DNA from: Hydrogenothermaceae bacterium
GTDB taxonomy: Bacteria > Aquificota > Aquificia > Aquificales > Hydrogenothermaceae
Length of the DNA: 7,250 nucleotides
Direction: 5' to 3'
NCBI GenBank assembly: GCA_015490675.1
Contig: WFXI01000041.1
Location: forward strand, 1 to 7,250
The translations under genes were made by a program, and so were the position numbers. Below are positions 1 through 5,792 of the stretch, in pieces (positions within the stretch are counted from its first letter, which is position 1; each line of letters begins with the position of its first letter). Below the pieces are notes generated by a model, which had not been told where the DNA came from, did no database searches, and was given only the letters and a program-made list of their open reading frames with translations.

Positions 1-213
1 AAAAAAGCATTAAACCCAGATGGATTTAATCTTGGATATAATTTAGGAAGGGTTGCAGGAGCAGGATTGGAAACACATATTCATAATCATATAGTTCCAA
101 GATGGAATGGGGACACTAATTTTATGCCTGTTTTGGGAGAAGTTAGAGTGATATCTCAAGATTTGAAAGAAATTTACTATCAAATAAAAAAGGCTCTAGA
201 AGATGATAAGTAA
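1..213 (+). CDS. HIT-family nucleotide hydrolase/phosphorylase (3' part only)
   Basis: The reading frame is open from the first base and ends in TAA at 211-213, giving the last 70 residues of a protein whose start lies outside the window. Visible residues 24-34 read ETHIHNHIVPR, the histidine-triad motif (His26, His28, His30) with the Pro-Arg that usually follows. The next stretch, WNGDTNFMPVLGEVRVI, resembles the AP4A phosphorylase/hydrolase-like HIT branch more than the Hint branch; this is judged from memory of the family. Such enzymes cleave nucleoside polyphosphates such as diadenosine tetraphosphate in the cytoplasm, using the middle histidine as nucleophile. Its last 11 bases overlap the following lapA-like gene, so the two are probably cotranscribed. 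Family assignment is firm; exact substrate is not. Confidence 0.88.
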   Translation, partial: KKALNPDGFNLGYNLGRVAGAGLETHIHNHIVPRWNGDTNFMPVLGEVRVISQDLKEIYYQIKKALEDDK

Positions 214-595
214 AATTAAACTAATTATCTGGTTAATTGTACTTCTTTTAACTGCTTATTTTGTTTCAATGAATACTCAGCCTCAAATTTCTATAAAGTT
301 ACTACCTACCTATGAAACCCCTGAAATTCCTCTAGCAATAGTAATAATTTTAAGTATTGTGATAGGAGCTCTTTTAATATTAGTCTTTACAATTACAGAC
401 TGGATAGCATTTAAATTTGAAAAGCTAAAATTAAAAAGAAAGATATCTTCTTTAGAAAAAGACCTTGAAAAATGCCAAAAAAGCATAAAATCTTTAGAAG
501 AAGAAAATAAAAAATTAAAAGAGCAGCTAGAAATAGAAAAAAATAAACAAAACATAAAAGTAGAAATGGAGGATAAAAAAAGTGGGCCTTTATGA
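203..595 (+). CDS. lapA: LapA-domain inner membrane protein
   Basis: This 130-residue protein has the layout of the LapA (DUF1049) family: two membrane helices (about residues 5-21 and 42-64) joined by a short loop containing the SMNTQPQISIKL stretch, then a charged cytoplasmic coiled coil (about 72-116, Lys/Glu-rich with Leu/Ile heptads). In E. coli, LapA (YciS) works with LapB to tune lipopolysaccharide synthesis through LpxC turnover; LapB is not visible here, so that role is only inferred. The ATG at 203 lies inside the end of the HIT gene with no strong ribosome-binding site, which suggests translational coupling. The 3' end overlaps the next small gene by 14 bases. The domain is clear; the gene symbol is by family resemblance. 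Confidence 0.75.
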   Translation: MISKIKLIIWLIVLLLTAYFVSMNTQPQISIKLLPTYETPEIPLAIVIILSIVIGALLILVFTITDWIAFKFEKLKLKRKISSLEKDLEKCQKSIKSLEEENKKLKEQLEIEKNKQNIKVEMEDKKSGPL

Positions 596-740
596 TAGAG
601 ACTATATGCGGGAGAAAAATAAAGACAATGTTATAAAATTTAACAAAGGCATAAAAACAGGAAGTTTTGAAAAAAATAAATATATAATTGCAATCATTGG
701 AGCATTTATAATAGGCTATATATTAGGAAAAATAACATAA
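582..740 (+). CDS. Small single-pass membrane protein, 52 aa, unknown function
   Basis: A GTG start at 582 is preceded by GGAGGA at 568-573, with 9 bases between GGAGG and the start, and the frame runs to TAA at 738-740. The product begins MGLYDRDYMREKNKDN, continues as a basic linker, and has one hydrophobic helix at about residues 34-49 (YIIAIIGAFIIGYILG, with a Gly-x4-Gly spacing), ending almost at once. The short C-terminal tail and the charged N-terminal half suggest a tail-anchored type protein with the N-terminal part in the cytoplasm. It starts 14 bases before the lapA-like stop and fills the stretch before rsfS, so it sits within the same transcript. I do not recognise a family. The good ribosome-binding site, the well-formed helix and the fit between neighbours make a real gene likely. 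Confidence 0.72.
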   Translation: MGLYDRDYMREKNKDNVIKFNKGIKTGSFEKNKYIIAIIGAFIIGYILGKIT

Positions 741-742
741 TA

Positions 743-748
743 AGGAGG
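743..748 (+). promoter_or_regulatory. Shine-Dalgarno site that fixes the rsfS start
   Basis: AGGAGG at 743-748 is a full anti-16S match, just after the stop of the small membrane gene. Nine bases separate it from ATC at 758, exactly where the conserved RsfS domain begins. An in-frame TAA at 749-751 rules out any start further upstream. Confidence 0.8.
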
Positions 749-757
749 TAAAAACCC

Positions 758-1102
758 ATCGAAACAGAAAATCTTGTAAAAGAAATAGTTAATGCAATTT
801 CAGACAAAAAAGGGCAGGATACAGTTATCTTAAAAGTTGGAGATATAAATCCAATAACAGATTATATGATAATCACATCTGGAGATGTTCCTGTTCATAC
901 AAGGGCAATAGCAGATGAGATAATAAAATCTTTAAAAGACAAAGGCATTATTCATTCCCATGTAGAAGGATATTCTGAAGGAAGATGGATAGTTATAGAT
1001 TATGGAGATGTTATGGTTCATATTTTTCTGCCAGAATTAAGAGAATATTATGAGCTAGAAAGACTCTGGCAAGATGCACCAAGGGTAGAAATTAAACAGT
1101 AA
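758..1102 (+). CDS. rsfS: Ribosomal silencing factor RsfS (non-canonical ATC start)
   Basis: RsfS (YbeB/Iojap family) binds ribosomal protein uL14 on the 50S subunit and blocks joining with 30S, lowering translation in starvation. From ATC at 758 the product is 114 residues, normal for the family. Landmarks are the N-terminal helix (LVKEIVNAISDKKGQD), VILKVGDINPITDYMIITSG at about 23-42, EGYSEGRWIVIDYGDVMVHIF at 70-90 and the C-terminal REYYELERLWQDAP. The first ATG in frame (866) is residue 37, which would delete the first helix and strand, so it cannot be the true start. No ATG, GTG, TTG or CTG occurs in frame between the stop at 749-751 and 866. AGGAGG at 743-748 points to the ATC. A G-to-C error in the sequence would explain it equally well. 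The stop shares one base with the murI ATG (TAATG). Confidence 0.88.
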   Translation: METENLVKEIVNAISDKKGQDTVILKVGDINPITDYMIITSGDVPVHTRAIADEIIKSLKDKGIIHSHVEGYSEGRWIVIDYGDVMVHIFLPELREYYELERLWQDAPRVEIKQ

Positions 1103-1878
1103 TGTCTATTGGTATATTTGACTCAGGAATAGGTGGTCTGACAGTTTTTAAAGCGATATTAAAAGATTTTCCTGATGCAGATATATTTTATCTAGGAGAT
1201 ACTGCTAGAGTTCCATATGGAAATAAATCAAAAGAAACAATAATCAGGTATAGCCTAGAATGTGCCACTTTTTTAAAAAAGAATTTCGATATAAATTTAC
1301 TAATCGTTGCCTGTAATACAGCATCTTCTTATGCAGTTGAAACTTTAAAAAATTATTTAAATATTCCTGTAATTGATGTAATAAATCCAGGTGTTGAGTA
1401 TGCTCTACAAGTTTCAAAAACAAAAAAAATTGGAGTAATAGGAACACAGGCAACAATTAGAAGTGGTAGTTATCAAAAATTACTACAAAAAAATGGAGCA
1501 AAGGTTTACTCAAAGCCCTGTCCACTATTTGTCCCCCTAGTTGAAGAAGGTAGAATAAAAGGGCAAATAACAAGACTAATAATAAAAGACTATCTTCAGG
1601 AAATTATAGATGAAGGAATAGATACATTAATTTTAGGCTGTACCCATTATCCATTATTAAAGGAGGAAATTTTAAATCTTTATCCCTATTTAAACATTGT
1701 AGATTCTACAAATACAATAAATAACTACATAAAAAAATTTTCAGTGAGTCTGCAAAACAACTCAAACCAAAAAATCTTTATAACAGATGAAGCACCTTCT
1801 TTTTATACATTAAAAAATTTACTACTCCCAGAAATTCCATTAGAAAAGGTAGAACTTTCTCAAATCTGTACCCTCTAA
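1102..1878 (+). CDS. murI: Glutamate racemase
   Basis: MurI interconverts L- and D-glutamate in the cytoplasm, supplying D-Glu for the peptidoglycan stem peptide. The 258-residue length is typical. The N-terminal signature GIFDSGIGGLTV carries Asp7 and Ser8, followed by YLGDTARVPYG (30-40). The two catalytic cysteines are present: Cys71 in VACNTAS and Cys180 in LGCTHYPLL, the latter followed by Thr181 and His182, with Glu149 in VEEGRI between them. All expected active-site elements are therefore intact. The ATG at 1102 overlaps the rsfS stop by one base and has only a weak upstream purine run, so translation is probably coupled to rsfS. A 69-base gap follows, the longest in this gene set, which may end the transcript. 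Confidence 0.96.
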   Translation: MSIGIFDSGIGGLTVFKAILKDFPDADIFYLGDTARVPYGNKSKETIIRYSLECATFLKKNFDINLLIVACNTASSYAVETLKNYLNIPVIDVINPGVEYALQVSKTKKIGVIGTQATIRSGSYQKLLQKNGAKVYSKPCPLFVPLVEEGRIKGQITRLIIKDYLQEIIDEGIDTLILGCTHYPLLKEEILNLYPYLNIVDSTNTINNYIKKFSVSLQNNSNQKIFITDEAPSFYTLKNLLLPEIPLEKVELSQICTL

Positions 1879-1879
1879 C

Positions 1880-1908
1880 TTGAAAAGCCACTAACAAAAC
1901 TTTATATT
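1880..1908 (+). promoter_or_regulatory. Candidate sigma-70 type promoter before the NYN gene
   Basis: TTGAAA at 1880-1885 and TATATT at 1903-1908 each match the -35 and -10 consensus in five of six positions and are separated by 17 bases. They lie in the only real gap of the rightward set, 40 bases before the NYN gene start, where a separate promoter would be expected. In DNA this AT-rich, chance matches are common, so support is limited. Confidence 0.35.
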
Positions 1909-1915
1909 TTTGTTA
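1892..1915. repeat. Perfect 8-bp inverted repeat between murI and the NYN gene
   Basis: TAACAAAA (1892-1899) and TTTTGTTA (1908-1915) are exact reverse complements around an 8-base spacer. Each arm has a single G/C, so an RNA hairpin would be weak and no clean T-run follows; a terminator is doubtful. It overlaps the -10 of the candidate promoter, so an operator is the other reading. It may simply be chance in AT-rich DNA. Confidence 0.3.
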
Positions 1916-1947
1916 TAAATAAAACTTAATAAGAGGAAGTAAAAAAC

Positions 1948-2631
1948 TTGTTAAATATACTAAAAAGAAAGCCTCAAACAAAACAAATAGAATATAGATA
2001 TATAAATGAAAGAGTAGCCATTTTTATAGATGCAGGGAATATGTTTCACGCTTCAAATTACTTAAAGGTCAAAATAGATTATAAAAAGTTAGTAAACCTT
2101 CTAAAAAGAGATAGATGGCTACTTAGAGCTTACTTTTATACAGGTATTCCAAGTCAAGAAATGATTCAAGAAAGGGAAGATTTATTTCAACAATGGAAGA
2201 AACAAGAAGGATTTTTAAATGAGCTTCAAAAAATAGGAATAAAAGTAAAAACTATGCCTTTAAAAAAAACTCCTGAAGGATACATAGAAAAAGGAGTTGA
2301 TGTATTACTTGCAACAGATATGGTAAGTCTTGCTTTTAGAGATGCGTATGATACAGCCATTTTGGTAAGTGGAGATAGTGATTATGTGCCAGTAGTTGAA
2401 GAAATACAAGAACTTGGCAAAAGAGTAGAAAATGCTTCTTTCAAAAGAACCAGCTCTTATGAACTGAGAAAAGTATGTGATTCATTTTTGCTCCTTGATA
2501 ATGTAGCACATAAATTCACAACACCTTTAAATAAGCCAAAACAAATTGAAAAACCAAAATCTGAAAACTTTGTTCTCAAATTAATAAGAAAACTAAAGGA
2601 AATATTCTCTAAGAAAGAGGTAAAAAAATGA
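1948..2631 (+). CDS. NYN-domain (LabA/DUF88) putative ribonuclease
   Basis: The 227-residue protein has the acidic pattern of the NYN/PIN-like nuclease fold: VAIFIDAGNMF at 23-33 (Asp28, Asn31), KGVDVLLATDMV at 115-126 (Asp118, Asp124) and ILVSGDSDYVPVVEEI at 138-153 (Asp143, Asp145). These acids would bind the metal used for RNA cleavage. Bacterial LabA/DUF88 proteins are mostly uncharacterised; the ribonuclease role is from fold, not experiment. A basic tail (about 197-227) follows the domain and could bind nucleic acid. The start is TTG at 1948, preceded by AGAGGAAG at 1932-1939; the first in-frame ATG falls inside the catalytic motif, so TTG is required. The stop overlaps the deacetylase ATG (ATGA), implying coupled translation. 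Confidence 0.82.
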   Translation: MLNILKRKPQTKQIEYRYINERVAIFIDAGNMFHASNYLKVKIDYKKLVNLLKRDRWLLRAYFYTGIPSQEMIQEREDLFQQWKKQEGFLNELQKIGIKVKTMPLKKTPEGYIEKGVDVLLATDMVSLAFRDAYDTAILVSGDSDYVPVVEEIQELGKRVENASFKRTSSYELRKVCDSFLLLDNVAHKFTTPLNKPKQIEKPKSENFVLKLIRKLKEIFSKKEVKK

Positions 2632-3548
2632 AAAAGGTAGGATACATATACAAAGATTTGTATACACAGCACAAACCACCTAGAGAACATCCAGAAAGAC
2701 CAGAAAGAGTTATTGCAATAGATAACGCACTACAAAGTTTAAAAGAAAACTTAATAAATATTAATCCCCGTAGAGCTACTGCTAAAGATATAGCTATGGT
2801 TCACGATATTTATTACCCACAGGAAATTATGGATTTGTGCTCTGCAGGTGGAACTTGGCTAGACCCTGATACTTACTGTGTTTCAGAAAGTTATGAAGTT
2901 GCAACTTATGCAGTTGGAGCAGGATTAGAAGCTGTAGATAAAATAAAAGAAGGTTTAGTAGAAAGAGTTTTTGCCAATGTCAGACCTCCTGGGCATCACG
3001 CAGAATACTCAAAAGCTATGGGTTTTTGCATATTTAATAATATTGCAATAACTGCAAGATACGCACAAAAACAAGGATATGAAAAAGTATTTATCATAGA
3101 TTTTGATGCCCATCACGGAAATGGAACTCAAAAAGCTTTTTGGGAAGATGATACAGTTTTTTATTTTTCTTCACATCAATATCCATTTTATCCAGGAACA
3201 GGCTCTAGAGAAGAAAAAGGAGCAGGAAAAGGACTAGGATTTACTTATAATGCTCCTATGCCTGCAGGAAGTGATGATGAAGATTATGAAGTAGTTTATG
3301 GAGAAATACTACCAGATTTAGTTAACAAATTTAAACCTGATATTGTTTTAGTATCTGCAGGATACGATTTACACAAAGATGACCCTCTTGCATATCTTGA
3401 AGTTTCAACAGAAGGAGTAGGAAAAATTGTTGAATATATATTAAAATCTGCTAATACTCCTTTTATTTTTATGTTAGAAGGGGGATATGACCTACCTGCT
3501 CTTGGAGCGAGTGCAAAAATTACAGTAGAAAAAATGCTTAATGTTTAA
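2628..3548 (+). CDS. Histone deacetylase family amidohydrolase (class II-like)
   Basis: This 306-residue zinc enzyme has the arginase/deacetylase fold and should remove acyl groups from lysine or from small acetylated amines such as polyamines; the substrate cannot be read from sequence. Key residues, aligned by motif to human HDAC1, are His123-His124 in RPPGHHAE, Asp158/Asp160/His162 in DFDAHHGNGTQ, Asp247 in SAGYDLH and the catalytic Tyr287 in LEGGYDLP, so zinc ligands and charge relay are complete. HQYPFYPGTGS at 183-193 is typical of the class II/HDAH-like branch rather than AcuC. GAGG at 2617-2620 lies 7 bases before ATG, and the start overlaps the NYN stop by 4 bases. Its last 11 bases overlap the oppositely oriented cdaR gene. 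Confidence 0.93.
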   Translation: MKKVGYIYKDLYTQHKPPREHPERPERVIAIDNALQSLKENLININPRRATAKDIAMVHDIYYPQEIMDLCSAGGTWLDPDTYCVSESYEVATYAVGAGLEAVDKIKEGLVERVFANVRPPGHHAEYSKAMGFCIFNNIAITARYAQKQGYEKVFIIDFDAHHGNGTQKAFWEDDTVFYFSSHQYPFYPGTGSREEKGAGKGLGFTYNAPMPAGSDDEDYEVVYGEILPDLVNKFKPDIVLVSAGYDLHKDDPLAYLEVSTEGVGKIVEYILKSANTPFIFMLEGGYDLPALGASAKITVEKMLNV

Positions 3549-3912
3549 CATATACCTTTACATAAGAAGGTTCTACTTTTTTTATTGTTAAACTTTTTTC
3601 TTTGCTTTGGACTATAACAGGGAGTATATTTTCCCCTTCTTTTATATTTGAAGCATCACAAAAAGCCTTAATTTTTGAAATTTTTAGTTTAGAAAGATTT
3701 TTTATATTACCTTCAACTACAACGCTAACTTTGTCTGGCTCTATATTTTCTACTTTTAAATTTTCAGGTAAATTTATTACTTCAACAGGTATTATTAACT
3801 CAAATTTTGTTCTTTCAAAGTAGTTAAGGTTTAACCACAGTAAAAAAGCAACAAGTAAAGAAAATATTTTAAGATGTAAATTATTAAGCAGTAGCTTTTT
3901 TAGCTTTTCCAT
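3538..3912 (-). CDS. cdaR: YbbR-domain protein, CdaA regulator CdaR
   Basis: The 124-residue product has one N-terminal membrane helix (about 13-29, LKIFSLLVAFLLWLNLN, the usual YbbR-family anchor) and a single extracytoplasmic YbbR domain (about 37-122) containing IPVEVINLPENLKVENIEPDKVSVVVEG. CdaR proteins of Gram-positive bacteria carry several YbbR repeats and modulate the diadenylate cyclase CdaA; the one-repeat form is the short type. In a diderm cell the domain would face the periplasm. The ATG at 3910-3912 lies inside the end of cdaA (29-base overlap) and has no clear ribosome-binding site, so coupled translation is likely. No alternative ATG precedes the membrane helix. The 3' end runs 11 bases into the convergent deacetylase gene, and no glmM follows. 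Confidence 0.83.
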   Translation of the reverse strand: MEKLKKLLLNNLHLKIFSLLVAFLLWLNLNYFERTKFELIIPVEVINLPENLKVENIEPDKVSVVVEGNIKNLSKLKISKIKAFCDASNIKEGENILPVIVQSKEKSLTIKKVEPSYVKVYVKH

Positions 3913-4729
3913 CTTTTTTCTTTAAAACCTTTTTGTATTTTCTTTTAAATTTATCAAACCAGGTATTTTTTCTTATTCCAAGGTAAACTGAAAGCCTTTC
4001 TTGAAGAGCTAAAGCATCTAAATCTCTGTATAAAATCCCATTTACAGCCATTGAAATTTCTCCTCTTTCTTCAGAAACAACAAGTGCAATTGCATCAGTT
4101 TCTTCGGAAATTCCTATAGCTGCTCTATGTCTTGTTCCAATATTTTTAGGCACATTAGGATTTATTGTTAAAGGTAAAAAACATCTCGCAGATGCTATTT
4201 TTTGCTCTTTTATAATAACTGCTCCATCATGTAATGGAGTTTGTGGAGTAAATATTGATATTAAAAGCTCTAAAGATACTTCAGAATTTAGCTTTACACA
4301 TCCTTCTACATAATTTTCTAAATCAATATTCCTTTCAAAAACTATTAAAGCTCCAATTTTTCTTTCTGCTAAAAATATAGATGCTCTTATTACTTCATCT
4401 ATAACCCTTTTTTGAGATAAGAAACCAAATGGTAAAAATTGTCCTTCTCCTATCTTTGCAAGACCTCTTCTTAACTCTGGTTGAAAAACTACAATTAATA
4501 AAAACAGCCCAACAGCCCATAAATTATCAAAAATCCAGCTAATAGTCGTTAAATTAAATAGCTTTGCAAAAAACCATACTAAAAGGATAACAAAGATACC
4601 TATTAAGATTTGCCATCCTCTTGTTCCAATAAGAAATTTAAGAAGAAAATATATTAAAGTAGCTGTTAAAAGAATATCTACGATATCATTAGGCTTTATA
4701 CCTTTAATAATCTCCCAAATTTCATACAA
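3884..4729 (-). CDS. cdaA: Membrane diadenylate cyclase CdaA
   Basis: CdaA condenses two ATP into cyclic di-AMP, a second messenger tied in other bacteria to potassium and osmotic balance and cell-wall control. The 281-residue protein has three membrane helices (about 17-33, 39-58, 68-83), a short linker, then the DisA_N/DAC domain (about 105-250). Both catalytic motifs are intact: Asp168-Gly169-Ala170 in LHDGAVII and Arg200-His201-Arg202 in GTRHRAAIGISEETDA. The Lys-rich tail (about 260-281) is the part that overlaps cdaR. The start is TTG at 4729, with GAGG 8 bases upstream; there is no in-frame ATG before the first helix. It overlaps the folP end by 8 bases, making a folP-cdaA-cdaR run. 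Confidence 0.95.
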   Translation of the reverse strand: MYEIWEIIKGIKPNDIVDILLTATLIYFLLKFLIGTRGWQILIGIFVILLVWFFAKLFNLTTISWIFDNLWAVGLFLLIVVFQPELRRGLAKIGEGQFLPFGFLSQKRVIDEVIRASIFLAERKIGALIVFERNIDLENYVEGCVKLNSEVSLELLISIFTPQTPLHDGAVIIKEQKIASARCFLPLTINPNVPKNIGTRHRAAIGISEETDAIALVVSEERGEISMAVNGILYRDLDALALQERLSVYLGIRKNTWFDKFKRKYKKVLKKKDGKAKKATA

Positions 4730-5780
4730 GCCTGTATCCTCTAATTGTATCTAATATTGTTAAAAATTCTGCAGTTTCTTTAACATCGTGAACTCTAACT
4801 ATATGTGCTCCATTTAAAACAGAAACAGCAGTAGCTGCCAAAGTGCCATTTACTCTTTCTTTCGGCGGATATTCTGATTTTCCTAAAAGGTTTTTAAGTA
4901 TCAAACCAATAAAAGATTTCCTTGAGATACCTATTAAAATAGGAAGTCCTAAAACCTTTAATTCTGAAAGTCTTTTTATTATTTCTACATTATGCTCAAC
5001 ATTTTTTCCAAAACCTATTCCAGGGTCTATTATAAATCTATCTTCTCTTATTCCTTTTTTTATTCCATATTCTATGTGTTCTTCTAAAAAGTTTATTATT
5101 TCCTCTATTACATCATCGTAATAAGGGTTTTTTTGCATATTTTTTGGTGTTCCTTTTATATGATTTAAAATAACAGGACAATCAAAGTCAGCCACAACAT
5201 CTGCCATATTTTTATCAAAACTCATAGCACTAATATCGTTAACTATATCTGCTCCTGCTTTTAAAGCTTCTTCTGCTACTTTTGATTTGTATGTATCTAT
5301 TGATATAAAAAAATCATTTCCAAGTTGTTTTCTTGCTTCAGTTATTATTGGAATTACCCTTTCTAACTCTTCTTCAACAGGGACAGGCTCAGCTCCTGGT
5401 CTCGTTGATTCTCCTCCAATATCAATAATATCTGCTCCTTCATCTAACATTTGGGAAATTCTTTCAATAGCTTTGTCTATATTTTTATAGTAAATCCCTC
5501 CATCTGAAAATGAATCAGGAGTAATATTTAATATTCCCATAATTGCTGTTTTTTGTCCTAAATTTATAAATTTACCGTGGTAATTAATCTTAAATCTGTC
5601 CTTTTTTAAATTTACCCACTGCTTAGTTAATTTTTTTGCTTCTTCAAAGTTTTTTTCCTCTTTTAAAGAATTAATTAACTCTTTAAACTCATCTTCATTA
5701 TTTATACAAACAGGACTTTTAAAAAAATCGTCAAAAACAATCTTATAGACTTCTTTATTTTCTGGAATTATTCTAGACAT
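4722..5780 (-). CDS. folP: Dihydropteroate synthase with N-terminal extension
   Basis: FolP joins p-aminobenzoate to 7,8-dihydropterin pyrophosphate, the sulfonamide-sensitive step of folate synthesis. The TIM-barrel begins near residue 78: MGILNITPDSFSDGG (81-95), DIGGESTRPGAEP (120-132), SIDTYKS (160-166), VNDISA (180-185), IIDPGIGFGK (250-259), GISRKSF (284-290) and VRVHDVKE (328-335), so substrate-binding residues are present. The loop usually read as MHM-x-G-x-P is here NHIKGTPKNMQ (206-216), keeping His207. At 352 residues it is about 70 longer than the common 280-residue form; the extra N-terminal part is charged, partly helical (about 30-55) and without an obvious domain. AGGAG lies 6 bases before the ATG at 5778-5780, supporting this long start. 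It follows the PHP gene by 12 bases and overlaps cdaA. Confidence 0.94.
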   Translation of the reverse strand: MSRIIPENKEVYKIVFDDFFKSPVCINNEDEFKELINSLKEEKNFEEAKKLTKQWVNLKKDRFKINYHGKFINLGQKTAIMGILNITPDSFSDGGIYYKNIDKAIERISQMLDEGADIIDIGGESTRPGAEPVPVEEELERVIPIITEARKQLGNDFFISIDTYKSKVAEEALKAGADIVNDISAMSFDKNMADVVADFDCPVILNHIKGTPKNMQKNPYYDDVIEEIINFLEEHIEYGIKKGIREDRFIIDPGIGFGKNVEHNVEIIKRLSELKVLGLPILIGISRKSFIGLILKNLLGKSEYPPKERVNGTLAATAVSVLNGAHIVRVHDVKETAEFLTILDTIRGYRLV

Positions 5781-5792
5781 AACTTTCTCCTT

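Noticed and set aside
310..555. Reverse-strand open frame of 81 codons inside the lapA-like gene
   Set aside because: It is a Phe/Ser-rich mirror of a Lys/Glu-rich coiled coil, with no domain, lying wholly inside a supported gene.
866..1102. ATG at 866 as the rsfS start
   Set aside because: It would remove the first 36 conserved residues, including the first helix and strand, and it has no ribosome-binding site.
1244..1456. Reverse-strand open frame inside murI
   Set aside because: It is opposite a gene with complete catalytic motifs and shows no family features of its own.
2457..2690. Reverse-strand open frame across the NYN/deacetylase junction
   Set aside because: Phe-rich shadow of Lys/Glu codons spanning two supported genes.
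3562..3590. AGAAGGTTCT followed by a T-run after the deacetylase stop, as a terminator
   Set aside because: The stem is only 4 bp with a 2-base loop, too tight to form a stable hairpin; the T-run is the antisense of Lys codons in cdaR.
3602..3823. Rightward open frame inside cdaR
   Set aside because: Shadow of the reverse-strand YbbR gene, which has the membrane anchor and domain motifs.
4843..5490. Two rightward open frames (4843-5121 and 5287-5490) inside folP
   Set aside because: Ser/Pro/Ile-rich antisense translations of folP motifs, without a ribosome-binding site or domain.
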